From assembly GCA_028564675.1 (NCBI GenBank), contig JAOVVO010000076.1:124001-188000 (forward strand): a stretch of DNA of 64,000 nucleotides. Reading direction: 5' to 3'. The notes under the pieces were generated by a model. That model searched no databases. It was not told the DNA's origin and saw only the letters and a list, made by a program, of their open reading frames with translations. Of this stretch, positions 13,001 to 25,320 are shown in pieces. The DNA comes from Onchocerca lupi. Lineage: Eukaryota; Nematoda; Chromadorea; Rhabditida; Onchocercidae. Each line of letters opens with the position of its first letter. Positions within the stretch are counted from its first letter, which is position 1. A program made the position numbers and the translations under genes.

Positions 13001-16000
13001 ATGAATCATTTATCCATATCTTATCCTTCAGCCTGATGTAAAAGCCTTTGTTCCCTTATCTTCCGATTTGCTTTTTCATGGCTTTTTTTTTTTTTTTTTG
13101 AAAGAAATTCATCAAACTAAATACTTTAGTAGGTTATGTGTGCATTATCTAAAATGTTGTAAGTCATGCTAATTGTCTGGAATATCGTAAGAACTAAAGC
13201 TTATCTGCATTGCTTAGAATTGTAAGCATTGTATATCTCTTATCCTTTCTCATGATAATCAAATCCTTCGTATAAATTATCGCAGGTTACCGCCCATTAT
13301 AAGATCAAAGATTATCGATATAAAAAGGAGCTTTTAGCGATCACCGGATCAGTATTAAGCAGCAAACACTCAGTAGTTACTCAATTTGCTCGACAATCAA
13401 TACTCTCCAATTCAATCCAACTGACTTATATTCAATCATTTGTACTACAATCAAGCGATCATCTGTATTCGTGATATAATCTAATTTTTTTTATTTTCTT
13501 GTAACATAGACGACGAATCGATCCACAATCAGTTAAATTTTTCTGTCACGAAATGAAAAACTTTCCCGACAAATGGCGAGTTTTTTTTTCATATACCAAC
13601 TAAATCGTTTATTACGCATTTTCATAAGAACTTTTCAATAATTTAATGCTCTTCTTTAATGGTCAATTCAATATACAACACTTATTCGTTGTTACTGTAG
13701 AAATTATTTTTTATTGAATATATTATTGTATGCTACATTTATGTATCTATTAATTTATTATAAGAAATCAAACTTCATTTTTATTTGATGAATAAATATG
13801 AGCTATCAATTTTTGATAACTTTTCATGTTTTTTTCTTTTTTCTCAAATTTAAAATCAAAATTAAAAATGCTTCGATTAATTTTAAAAAGAAGCAAACCT
13901 TTGACTGGTAACTACGTTACCAGTTGGATCGATACGCAAGAATGAATTATGCGTTGTAGTTATGTGAAAATATGATTTCTTCTCGTTCGGGAAAAATGTA
14001 TCTGGCTTCCATAATTTTTGTAGATAATCAATGCCAACCTAAATATGCAATTTATTTCAATAAATGAAACATTTTATCATCAATATCATTATCACTTTCA
14101 TTTACGTAAATTTTTTGACTGCATAATTTCAACTAGTCTATTACATTTCATTGCTTCAGAGAACAAAATATGGCGTTAATTTAACATATCTGATTATTTT
14201 TCATTTCTCAAAATGATTTTTTGTTCAAATTGCTTTGAATTATTCCCGGATATTTATTAGAATATTTTGCTATATTTGAAAAAAATAAATAAATAAAAAA
14301 TGAAATTGACTATCTAGATTCAGAATAAAATAATACGTATATCGATAAAAGTCATGATATAAATATCACTAAAAATCATAGCACATATATCGATGAAGGT
14401 CAGATTTTGAGTGAAGAATTATCAGGATATGATGGATGGTCTTATGTTTGGTATATCCAATATGTGTTTCTAGAATTACTTTTATCTGGCATATGCTGAT
14501 ATTTGAATAAAATTCGAAAATAATTTATTAGTGATGAATGTGAATTTGGCAAATTTTGATTCATTATTTGAAACATTGTTTCAGACATAATGTTATTTTA
14601 AAATCTATTCATAAAATACTTTTTTAATAAATTATTCTTACCGCTTTAACATTAATTAATTCGCTAAATTATTAAAATGATGAAAAATATTTTCAAGAGA
14701 AAAAACTAGCCGTTAATGAATCAATCTTATTTTCGAAAATGCCATATAGATAATGATTAAATGCAAGACGTGGATCATTCCAAGTTTGTCTCAAGTAAAA
14801 ATCGATCGTAAAATCCTGGAGAAAAAAGACAAAAAAAAAAAGGTTCTTTTCATAATGTCAACAAAAAAATCAAAAATAAAGGAAAAAAAATATTTTTTCT
14901 TTTTTTTTTTGTAAACTTATATGATAATATAAGTTGAACTAAAAACATTAATTAAATTGTAGGCAGTAGCATCAATATGAATAATATTATGAACATATTT
15001 GTTATTTAGAATAATATACATACCATATTAATTTCGGATACAGCACTAACGCTTGTTACATGTATCGAAATACCAATGTTTACCGGTTCTGCACCATGTT
15101 TTGGCCTTAGACGTTTATCATAAGTACTATTATCGACAAGATTGTCTAATATTTCTGAGATTTTTTTCGTATCTGGATAACATTCACTGCAATATTGATG
15201 TTCTATTTATCGCTATCTATGTAGAAGTTTCATGAGAATTAATGGGCCTATGGCCTATGGCCTAGGCCCATCAATTCTCCTGCAACCAACAGCTTCATTT
15301 TCCAATAAGCCTATTTTCAAACTTCATGCATTAATAAATCTCTATCTATGTCTGCTATATATGTGTTTTATGTATTTTTAATCGATTCATATAAATCAAA
15401 TATGAATTTCGTGCCAGAAGTATATTTTGAAAAAGGAATGAATTATTGAGCCATAAAATTACATAATCAATATGAAAGCACAAATGAATATTTCATAAGT
15501 TAACTGAAGAAAAGATGGAAAAAAAATGAAAAATTCTAAAGGGAAAAAAAGAAAAAAAAAAGAAAAACTTTTAAAGTTTATTTGTGATTAAATTACAATT
15601 GCAAATGAAAACATGAATGTATAGAAAAATTTTTTTCAATATAATTATATAGATATAACGTATTGTGTATTCAATAGTAATAAATTTTTTATAAGAATTT
15701 ATTTTTTCAATAAATATACATACATTAATAAAACAAGCTCACCAAGAGCGTTTTTTTTTCTTTCTTTTCATTAGCAAATTTTGAAAAACTTTTTCAAACC
15801 ATTAACTTTTCTTATTGATTTGCTTTTCTTTCTTTTCAAAAATAAAAATGCTAATAATATTAAAGTAGAATATAGCGCTAAATTAATCCAAAAAAAGTGG
15901 GACATAATCTTAATTAAATCTGAAATAAAATTTAGCGGTAAAACAATTTCAATTAATATGGAATGAAGGTAATTAGAAGTAAAGAAATATAAATAAAAAT

Positions 16001-16091
16001 TAAAAAAAAAAGGAACGAACTCTTCGAGAAATTGAAATGCTTTCATTGTATGAAATAAAACAAACAATAATATTATTATGATAGATTCCAT
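10027..16091 (-). CDS. GABA-A/RDL-type Cys-loop chloride channel subunit
   Basis: Twelve exons with matching phases: 16091-16021, 15186-15024, 14815-14711, 14038-13899, 12658-12576, 12373-12239, 12023-11824, 11587-11539, 11326-11221, 11004-10854, 10412-10272 and 10116-10027, giving 477 aa. In order: a signal peptide in exon 1 (hydrophobic IIIILLFVLF); extracellular domain including FYLRQTWNDPRLAF and LWKPDTFF; the Cys-loop CNMKLQLFPMDSQIC in exon 5; ES-YGYNVSDIIYY across exons 5-6; M1 in exon 7; an anion-selective TPAR motif before M2; PKVSYVKSIDIFLG in exon 8; M3 in exon 9; a loop in exon 10; and M4 split between exons 11 and 12 (IFLVFNIIYW). This is the RDL/UNC-49/GAB-1 branch by sequence; GABA gating is inferred. 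A TTTCAG acceptor lies at 16111-16116, about 20 nt before the ATG. Intron 3 appears to use a GC donor. The 6' pore residue is Leu where RDL-type channels usually have Thr. Introns are long and AT-rich. Confidence 0.88.
13155..13571 (+). mobile_element. Solo LTR-like sequence (possible retrotransposon LTR)
   Basis: This stretch is noticeably less AT-biased than the surrounding intron. It can be bounded by TGTTGT at the left and CGACA at the right, the TG...CA ends expected of an LTR. Internally it has TATAAAAAGG at 13319-13328 and a TCAGTA initiator-like hexamer 30 bases downstream, the spacing of a real core promoter. Immediately after the right boundary is AATGGCGAG, which could be the beginning of a tRNA primer-binding site before a T run. 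No second copy and no gag/pol reading frame is present, so a solo or truncated LTR is the likeliest reading. It sits in the intron between exons 4 and 5 of the GABA-type channel, antisense to that gene. A plain enhancer or ncRNA promoter is the alternative. Confidence 0.4.
15234..15279. repeat. Short near-perfect inverted repeat in channel intron 1
   Basis: Arms GAGAATTAATGGGCCTA and its reverse complement (one mismatch) surround TGGCCTATGGCC, giving a GC-rich hairpin in an AT-rich intron of the GABA-type channel gene, some 50 bases upstream of exon 2. It could form a cruciform or RNA stem; no function is known. Confidence 0.7.
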
Positions 16092-19000
16092 TAAGTTGTA
16101 CAAGATTTATCTGAAATTTGAAATTTTAAGAGAACCATTGTTTGAAATTTATCATTTTCTTTCATTTTTTTTTTTTTTTTTTTTGCTTTTTTGTAATTTT
16201 GGTTGTTTTCTTATGCTTAAACTTTCGACTACATTTTAATACTTTTTAAAATATGAATAATTCGCTTCCAACTAAAATGCTTACAAATTCAAGTAAATTT
16301 GTAGTATTTCAGAAAAATCGAAAAACATATTAAATAATTACCTTTTATTAAAAAGATGAAGTTGTTATTGGCGAAGCACTGTGCAGTTCTGAATCAATTA
16401 CTTCTTCACATAATTTGAAAACATTTGGATATAAATTTTATGAGAATCGGCAAATAAAATGAGGCGAATAATTTTTGCAAGCGAAAATTGGATTCAGTTT
16501 AGTTTAATCAATGCTTGAATAAATAAGATGAATCAAAATCATCCAGTTGTATTGCTTCTAGAGAATTGAAAAACTTTTTTTTTTTTAAATCAATAAGTAT
16601 TAAATTTCTATTCCCAATGCTTCTTTAAAACTGATTCGTTTACTGTTAAATAAACCTCTCCTTCTTCTACCACTGACATATTATATTACTATTATTATTA
16701 ACTTTTATAAAAGTTATTATCATCAAAAAACACAAATTATTGGTATGAAATAATAGTTATAGCCATAAAATTGAAGTAAAAGCGATCAATTTGCTTTTAT
16801 TACAATTCCAATCTATGAAATTTTAGCTTGTTTTTATCATATCAAATTAAATTACAATCAATCATTTTATTACTATGTTGCAAGTAAGCAAGTATGACTG
16901 AATTTTAATTTTTGAATTTTAATTTTTTTTAACAATATGAAAATTTGATACTATTGCTAATACAATATGGGATTAATTTCAAATATGTCTAGCATCAATC
17001 GATAATGAATTAATCTAACTCTATTAATTCTATAATATTAATTAAGGATAAAGTTAATACATAAGCTTAAAAAATAGCTTCATCTGTTTTTTTTTTCTAT
17101 TACCAATTTTTTTCATTTTTTTTCTTCACTTTTAATGTTACACATGTAATTCAATACATTTTTCAAGTTTCCAAAGGAAAAAGAATCAAATGATTTTCAT
17201 CAAAATCAATGAAAAGAAAAAGATAAAAAAAAAATAATATCTATAATTTGCTCTTTTTTTTTTCAATTTTTATCTCTAAATAAACTGAAAAGAAAATCAT
17301 TAAAATTCAAAACAGATATAATGAGAAATAGAAAAGGCTTGTAGCACAAAAAAGCTGTAAATTTTGATTAATTAAATTAGATGAAATACAATTCAATTTA
17401 GTTACTAAAATAATTTCTCTCTTCTTATTCTATAAATGTTGCATCATATTATTTGTTTTGTAAATAAGAGAATAATTTTTTGTAAAATAAATAATGTCTT
17501 TTTTATAAATACAAGAAGTATTTTGCAAATTTATTTAAATATTTCATGTTTTTTTTTTTTTGCATTGAAGAAGAGATATCATTTAATTTGTTAATTTATG
17601 AGCTAATTTACTGGTTATAATACAATAAAAATGAAATAAAATGAAATTATTACAAAATAAAAATCTAACAAAGGAAATATTGCAGATTTCTTTCATAATT
17701 TTTTTTTTCTTTTTTTGTAGATATTTTTTCATATTATTTTGCTTACTTTTTACTGATTATTTATCATCAAATTTCTAATCAATTTTTCTAATCTCTATCT
17801 AAAATTCGTTTTTGCATCATTTTTAGCCTATTTCTTTTGCGCTTATTTAAATTTTTGATCACATTTTCTGCAAAATTTTGTGAAAATAATTTGAAAATAT
17901 AAAATAGAAAGATTGCAAATGCAATTTAAAATTGCAACATATGAAAAGAAATATGTTTTATGATAAATTCTTTTACTAATGACTAGTGAATCAATGTAGT
18001 TTTGTTAATAATGTGATAATAAAATTGGAGTAAAATGAAATTATGATTAATGCTAATGATCAAATGATTAATAGAATCATTGAAATTTTGCTAATGCGAA
18101 AAAAAATTTTTTTTTTTATTGATTAGTAATATTTCAATAATAAATTACTAGTAATGAGAGCAATGCAAAACTGGAAATATCAACAATTTAGACAGAGAAT
18201 AAATGTAGACAAAGGATAAAATTATGATTTATGAAATAGTTTTGAAAAAAAATTAGATTCATTATAAAAAAAAAAAGACTAAAATTCTGCTCTAGATGAA
18301 TGGATTAAACATAACATTTGCAAGAATTTTTGAAAATATATTGAAATTGCAAAGATTTTTCTTTTTTTTTTTGGATAAAATTTGCAAAATAATAGCAAAT
18401 TAACAGAAAAATGTTCCAGAAAAATGATGATGAATGAATAATTATACTCTAAATCATCCGAGAGGAAGAAATTCGATTCTGTCATCATTATTGATGCATG
18501 AAAATGAAGGGATGAAAAGCAGTATTCTCTCGTTCAAGTACTTGGCCCAATATATCTTTCAGGCTTCTGTCCTATCCTCTCTTTGCTTTGCCTAAAAGAA
18601 ACTCCCATTAAAAAGATTAAAAAATGTCTTAAAACAATTCATAATAAAGCAACAAAAATTTCCCATAAAATATATAAAACAATCATTGCTAATAAATACT
18701 TATTAAACATTTTATGGCACTTCATTTTTTCTAAATTTTAGCATTTTTTATCGATGAAATTAATAATATTATTGTTAATAAATTTTATGTTTTACAATTT
18801 AAACTAAATTTAATTTTTCCAATTAAACTAAATTTTCCTAAAAATTTTAAACTTGAATAATCAATAATTTTGCAACATAAGAAAGTTTGTGAAAGTTTTT
18901 TTAAATTCTTTTCATCATCTAAAGATGAATAAACGATGACTGATTCCACAATGAACAAGATTAAAATTATTGACTAACTTCTATTATTATAAAACTATAA

Positions 19001-20763
19001 AATATTGATATCTAATATTTTTAATTTCACTTCAAATAATTATTCGAATTGAAGCAATCTTTTACTCAATAATTCCGCATATTCTTCTTCACAAGTTTTC
19101 ACTCGATTGCAATAATAGCATGGTTTTATTTTCAAGATAATTAATGCACAAATTGATTTATTATGATTGTTATAGACTATTAATAACATCAATTCTTGCT
19201 AACAATTGTCCATTCATAGATCAAATAGAGTTGAACATTGTTTATTTCGATTAATTTATCCATTAATTATGATTCTATTCATTCAGCCAATTAATAATCT
19301 TAATCAATTTGCTTCACTTCAATAACATAATACCTTTGAAATTGTTTCTTTTTTAAAAATCTTTATGAAGCAAATTTTGAAATTCACCTCTTTAATGCTT
19401 TTCATTGAGCCAATCTTCGCTATGAACATATCACGATGGAGTGCTTAAATCACCTTATGCATAAAAATGAAATCTTAAAAAGATATATTACGAATTTTTC
19501 AATTAATTTAAATAGTGAATATAATTGTAAAAAATTAAAGCATACATATAGATACAGTAGATTTCTTTTATTAGGAAACGATAGCTTTCTCTTGAAAGCA
19601 TATTCAATCGTATCCTGCCATATCTCAATGTAATCTTCAACGAAATTCAGCTTGGTTTAATTTCTAAGAAATTCTCCAATTATTTCGCTTTTTCAATTTA
19701 TCAATCAGAGGGATGAATTTTGAATTCCTAGTCTCAAATTGTTGAATTAAGAAAGTAATTTTAAACAAAATTCTTCATTCAGACTTCTTCGACGATTGTA
19801 TCAACTCTTTTCAATAATTTTTTGCGTCACTTTTTAACTTTCACTTCCTTTTTAGTATTTCTACCTCATCAAATTTACGGCTATTTTGCATCAGTAGCAA
19901 TAATAGTACTAATCTCGATCACTCTTGATGGATACTGTACCTTATCTTATGCCGATTGTTAATGTTAGCACATCAATAATGCACTTTTCTAAAAAAAAAG
20001 AAAAAAAAAACTATCTTTTGAATGTTTGCGCTTAGCTTTCTTGCGCTATTCTCCACCATAAATCATCGGATATTGCCAGACAATTGCAAAATTACGATTC
20101 CAATCCTTCCTTCTTACGTCGTAATTCTTATATCCAATTTTCGCTAAGCTTTAAGTTGCAATCAAAACAAAGGAAAACATGAATTTGCACGCCACAAAAA
20201 AAGAAGCTTATTTTGTTTATTCCTTTCCGTGGAAGACATGTGTTGCATATTGAATCTAATTTTAAAATTCCACAAAAATAGTGGTTTCATTGATTGATGA
20301 GTGGAATGGATGGTTTGGATGGTACTGAGAGAGTACCGAAATTGAGGAAATGAGAAACGGTTGATAAAATTTCCGAGATAATGTGGTATTACCCTTTTAA
20401 ACAAATTTTTTAGGCAGTATTGGACATTAGTTGACTAGATAAATTCGCCATACTATTAGTGTAGTAGAGGGAATTGATTGAATTACATTGATATTAACAA
20501 TTTAAAGTGTATCCCGCTAATTTTAAGCAGCACCATTCTTCTTCTCTGTATAAGTTACAAAATGTTTGCTTGAATATATTATTTAAACTACAATACCATG
20601 CTGGTTTCTCAGAAATTTGGATTTTGGGCTTGATCGAATATGATGTTCAAGCTATAGTATTATCCGCTTTTTGTTTACTTCGATATAATGTTTAAGTTAC
20701 ATGTCGTGCTAATTTTTTGCTTGCTTAGATATGATTGTTTAAGCTTCTTCAGGTTCATCTCCT
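16092..20763. other. Intergenic AT-rich desert
   Basis: No convincing exon on either strand. The region is A/T homopolymers, short AT words and occasional small open frames with no splice-site support or recognisable protein. It separates the divergently transcribed GABA-type channel and NDUFAF7, so both promoters must lie here; I saw no clear TATA box or motif that assigns them. Confidence 0.6.
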
Positions 20764-23414
20764 ATGCGAAAGCTATCAGTCTGCAAAACTTTGTTTAACA
20801 ATCAGAAATGTTGCGCAGTATGTGCAGCTGTTACAAAACGATCTTATACTGAAAATCATGGAGTGAAACTATCAAGCAAGCAATATTCCAATCAGTTATT
20901 GCATTTTATTAAGGTACAATAAATTCCGAAATTTCAACATGCTTGTTGCTGCATATTGACTTATATATCATATGTGGTATCTGCTTGGTGTAATTGAGGA
21001 AAAATTCATCTCTTTATACTGTTGTATACAATAGAATACTTTCAAAATGTCTGCTATTTTTTTTAAGTCTGAGTAGTGAGTGGATTCTTGTTATACTATT
21101 CAGCGGAAAGAACAAATGTTTGTAAATCATTTCAGGCTTCATTTTTTTGTAATTTTAATTACCAATAGATTGCTTATATGTCTTAAATTCCTAGTGTCTG
21201 AGCAGCAAGTAGCTAGGTTCTCTTTTAAGTTTCTGAATATTCCTTAATCATTCTATTTGCAGCAGAAAATTAACCTGAATGGACCGATGAGTGTTGCTGA
21301 TTATATGCGTCTAACTGCTTCATCATCAATTGGTGGTTATTATTCACGTCATGGTAGTAAAATATTTGGTGAAAAGGGTGACTTTATCACCGCTCCGGAG
21401 CTAACACAAATATTCGGTGAGCTTGTCGGTGTGTGGTGCTACTACGAGCTCAAAAATACCGGTACTTCTTTTCATACTTAAATATCATTAAAGCCCAAAT
21501 ATTATTTTATAGTTATCTTTAAAATAATATTTGAGCTTTAATGATATTTGATATTTCCTTTCTTCGACTACATGTGACTATTTAAATTATGTGATTATTA
21601 CGAAAATTATGTCTGAGATTATGTCCATTTCTCATTTGTTATGGCCATTTAAAGCATGACAATGTTATGTTTATCAAATCTCTCCTGATGATTTTTTATA
21701 TTTTGTCAAAATGAAAGTTTACATTTCGATTGACTGCAATTGCTATATTTAGTATTTTTTCAGATACTTTCAGGACATAATGAAGAATGGCAGCTAGTGG
21801 AAAATGGGCCTGGTACAGGACAGTTAATGTATGATATCACACGGGCACTGAGACAACTCAAAGTGTGCTCTTGTTTTTAATGCTTTTTATTCTAATTTTT
21901 TCATTCTGTAGCTGTTTATTAAATCCGTCGAAGATGTTGTTATGTTTTAGGAGACGAAAGTATCTGTTCATCTTGTGGAAACATCCGATGCTTTATTAAA
22001 TCAACAGGAATCTCTGCTCTGTGAACAGCCATCACAGTTCGTTGACGGAAAACCGTATGTTCGATGTAATAGAACAAAAAATGGTTTTCCGATATATTGG
22101 TATCGTAATATTGATGATATTCCGGCTAAAGTAAATTCTTTTCATTAAATATTTATATAGAATTCATGTAGAGCTTTTTGTATTAATGTTATTGGCAAAA
22201 TTGAGTTCAAAACTTATTTAAATTATTTTTCAGTTCTCTGTATTTATAAGCAACGAGTTTTTGGATGCGTTACCGGTAAATCAATTTAAAAGAGATGCGG
22301 AGGGCAAGTGGCATGAAGTATATGTGAATTTGGATAAAGATGACAAGCTTTGTTTTATGCTGTCAAGATCTGAAAATTTGCATACTTTGTTAGTTTGCAT
22401 TCAATTTAATTTCATTAGAAATTTTTCAAAATTTATAGTTGACGAATTATAAGTTTCGCGCAGTTTTTTTTCAATTTTGGAATTTTTTTTTCTTTTTTGC
22501 AGTATTTTATACGAACTACAGTGAATATGTTGCAGTGGCTTATTACCGAAGGAAATTCGTCAGGACTTATCAATCAAAGAATGGGAGATTAGCATCGATG
22601 CTGGTACTTACATCAATCAGGTAGATTAATTCAAAAAACTGCTGCAATTGTAACAGAATTTTTCAGCGTTGAAGGTAATTTTCAATACCACTGGTGATTA
22701 AAATTTTCAGTATTATTTTCAGCATTTCAGGTCGCTGATAGTATTACGAAATTTGGTGGTTTTGTATTGATAATAGATTATGGACATGATGGAACAAGAA
22801 AAGATTTATCTCTGCGAGCCTACAAAAATCATCAAATTGTACATCCATTAGAGAAACCTGGAGAACAAGATATAACTGCCGATGTTAATTTTGGATATTT
22901 GAAGAATTTGGTCAAAGATCGAACACTAGTTTTTGGACCAGTTGAGCAGCGGTACGTTATCGTTCTGTTATTTTTCATTATTTATAAAAAAATTCTTATT
23001 TTTTCAGCGATATTATCGCTTGTTTTACAAGAAATAATTTTTCAGAAATATTTAGTCTCATTTTTATTTCGTTTTTCTTTCCTACCGACAGTAAAGACAG
23101 GTTATTAATGAATGTTCCATTAGTGAGGAAGTATGTCCTTTAAACGAATATTTATTGCAATCAATAATATGATTCTCAATAATTTTAGAGAATTTCTCGC
23201 TCAAATGGGAATTGGATTAAGGCTAGAAAAACTGTTGGCAAGTTGTAAAACAAGGGAAGAAAAAAAGAATTTGATTAAATCATGTGAAATATTGCTAAAT
23301 GAAGCAGATATGGGCGCGCGATTCAAAGTGATGAGTATATTTCCAAAAATACTAGAGAATATCTTAAGTCAACGTAAAGGTCCGGCCGGTTTTGCAGGTG
23401 CACAAACTTTTTGA
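20764..23414 (+). CDS. ndufaf7: NDUFAF7 (MidA) protein arginine methyltransferase, complex I assembly
   Basis: Eight exons with matching phases: 20764-20913, 21263-21461, 21774-21862, 21951-22130, 22234-22388, 22536-22620, 22731-22951 and 23189-23414; 434 aa, close to the usual length of about 440. Exon 1 is basic, hydroxylated and nearly free of acidic residues, fitting a mitochondrial presequence. Exon 2 carries ADYMRL and FGEKGDFITAPELTQIFGEL, exon 3 the SAM-binding ENGPGTGQLM, exon 5 FISNEFLDALPVNQF and exon 7 the conserved IIDYGHDG. The family symmetrically dimethylates an arginine of complex I subunit NDUFS2 in the mitochondrial matrix and is needed for early complex I assembly. TTCTTCAG lies 11 nt before the ATG, a plausible SL acceptor. 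The 22388 donor rather than 22392 is chosen because only it joins in frame to the conserved EWEISIDAG segment. Confidence 0.93.
21480..21549. repeat. Foldback inverted repeat, 30-bp arms, in NDUFAF7 intron 2
   Basis: Two 30-base arms (21480-21509 and 21520-21549) are reverse complements with a single mismatch around a 10-base loop. The element begins about 18 bases after the exon 2 donor. It looks like a tiny foldback or MITE remnant; an RNA stem close to the splice donor is the other possibility. Confidence 0.85.
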
Positions 23415-23516
23415 CTGATTTTTTGAAATGTCTTTCTCACTTTTTCTTAAATGTTTTCTATCATTTTCGAAACTTTTATATAAATAGATGCAGTATTATT
23501 CAAATAATTATTATTG

Positions 23517-23890
23517 TCATAAAATTTTTGTCAGAGAATTGAAGGTCACTTGGGTTGCTAATTTACTGCTATCTTCTGCTGATCTTCTGTATAAAGGATA
23601 TCCATCGTTTCTTGTAACTATGTTGGATACTAATGCTTGAGAATATAGCTTAGAGCATTTTTTGTCTGTTATGCATGGTGAATTTGGACTCAGTATACCA
23701 CAAGGTCCATATATCGCCAAACGGCATCATTTGGAAACACGAGTTATATTTCTTGATTTTAGATAGGAAATGCTTTGATTCGGCAGGCAAAGTTTTTAAT
23801 GGCTTTGGTGGTTCTTCAAGTTGAGGCAGTTTAATTTTTTGTTTCCAACGGCGCAACACACTCCTTTCGTTTCTCCATTAAATTTCAAAA
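23517..23890 (-). pseudogene. Degraded Helitron Rep/helicase-like relic
   Basis: On the minus strand, two frames carry recognisable Helitron_like_N words. From about 23885: a short GVCCAVGNKK-like zinc segment, then after a frame change LPQLEEPPKPLKTL, ESKHFLSKI and KYNSCFQM. From about 23712, in another frame: IYGPCGILSPNSPC, DKKCSKLYSQAL and NDGYPLYRRSAED, ending at a stop at 23517. In intact Helitrons these two blocks are separated by a long stretch (family knowledge), so this copy has an internal deletion plus frameshifts and is dead. No helicase domain or 3' CTRR end was identified. It lies just downstream of NDUFAF7. Confidence 0.8.
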
Positions 23891-24271
23891 CCTTGCAACA
23901 AAGAATACTTCAGTCATAGTGCCGATGAGAACATGCGGACTCAAACTATAATCATCAGCTGGGTTGTAGCAGAATGCAAAACGATTGTAATCGCATGACT
24001 GGTGAACATGGAGTCGTGTTTGACGCTGATCAAGAAATACTAAAGGTTAAGTGGAGCGATATAGTTTTCAAACGTTACGATAAACATGTTTGAGCCACCA
24101 AAACGCTCCACTTCATAGATAAATGACAAAGATGGACGCAGCAAGAGCAACAGCTCGGAGTTCCAAGGGTTCCAATTCGACAGGTCAAAGCGACGCAACA
24201 ATAGAATCCGACAATTCACTTGAATAGTATTCTTCTCTACAAAGGAAAGAATAACCCAATGATCAATTTGC
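23891..24271. other. Balanced-composition, probably transposon-derived DNA
   Basis: This stretch is visibly richer in G and C than its surroundings and contains a small ORF at 24133-24228 (31 codons) and inverted words (AAGTGGAGCG near 24050, CGCTCCACTT near 24106). It is sandwiched between a Helitron relic and a copy of a hairpin-element arm, so repeat origin is likely. I do not recognise a protein in it. Confidence 0.4.
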
Positions 24272-24365
24272 CTGGATGTTCTCTGATAATTGTTCGTTAT
24301 GACGAATCACTCCTCATCAATCAATAAAACCTTTCTCAATAGCATTCATCTCTGACACGAAATAC
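24272..24365 (+). repeat. Diverged one-arm copy of the 33.1-33.5 kb hairpin element
   Basis: TGGATGTTCTCTGATAATTGT followed by CATCAATCAATAAAACC matches the right arm at 33437-33512 and the reverse complement of the left arm at 33180-33255, including the same word order and spacing. Only one arm was recognised here. Confidence 0.6.
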
Positions 24366-25320
24366 CTCCTCACATCTATTGCTGACTTAACCGAATCATA
24401 ATAGCAAAAATCAATCTCCAATCCAACTAAACTACAAATCAAATTACAAAGTATCAGTTTTTTTCCCCAATACTAGAAACATGCTCTTTTCTTTTTTTCC
24501 TTTTAACCAGACTGAGCTACAGCAACGCGTGTATAAAAGCATGCGCGTGTTCGAATCGTCTTTTATGTTTTAATGAACTTTCGAAAAGCTGGAAATCCTA
24601 ATCAAAAAATTGAAAAAATCCTATTAAATGATCTTTGCAATAACTAATTTTATGCATCGAAAACTATGACATTTATTTACATGAGATATCATTAAAAATA
24701 AGCACTGAGTTGAATTTCAAATTACTACAAAGAATTTTTATCTAAAAGTTCCCTGTTTTCTAAATTTCAGATTTATTAGAAATATAAATTCTTATTATCA
24801 AGTTTTCTAAATAAAATTAGATGGCGATTGAGTAGTAAATGTCTTATTTGTCACTAAATGTCTTTTTAATCTTAATTTTTATATGGACAGAATAAATATT
24901 TGCGTGAGAAAATATTCGTTTCTAAACAAAATTTTGATATTTTACGAAGCTTAGAAATGTAAAACTAATCAGCCCCTTTCTATTGAAAATTATTTTTTAA
25001 TATTACGGGTTTTTATTAAGCTGAGAAATAATCGACAATTATCATCATTAATGTCGGGAAAACTTGATTGGCAGCGCGTGATCTCAAACTTGGGTAATTA
25101 AGCCTTTATTATATGAAAAACTCGTTAATACAAAACACGAAGCTTACAAACATTGCATATAAGGCATGAATATTACAAACATAAAATATAGCACAATTAT
25201 GGTGAAATTACTATTATAATAAAAAAAATCGGAATAATGTGATAAAAAAAATAGCGACCTGTTGGTGTAGATTAATTTAAAAATGAAAAAGAAAAGAGTT
25301 GAAGACGCTTATATATGCGC

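Noticed and set aside
15771..16020. Continuation of the minus-strand frame beyond the GABA-channel signal peptide
   Set aside because: Only 16091-16021 is coding; the rest is intron, with F/L-rich translation from T-rich DNA, and the splice at 16021 joins in phase to exon 2.
22439..22624. Plus-strand frame through NDUFAF7 intron 5 and exon 6
   Set aside because: Wrong frame; the conserved EWEISIDAG reading requires exon 6 to start at 22536 in another frame.
24133..24228. 31-codon GC-richer ORF (MDAARATARSSK...)
   Set aside because: Too short and within transposon debris; no recognisable domain.
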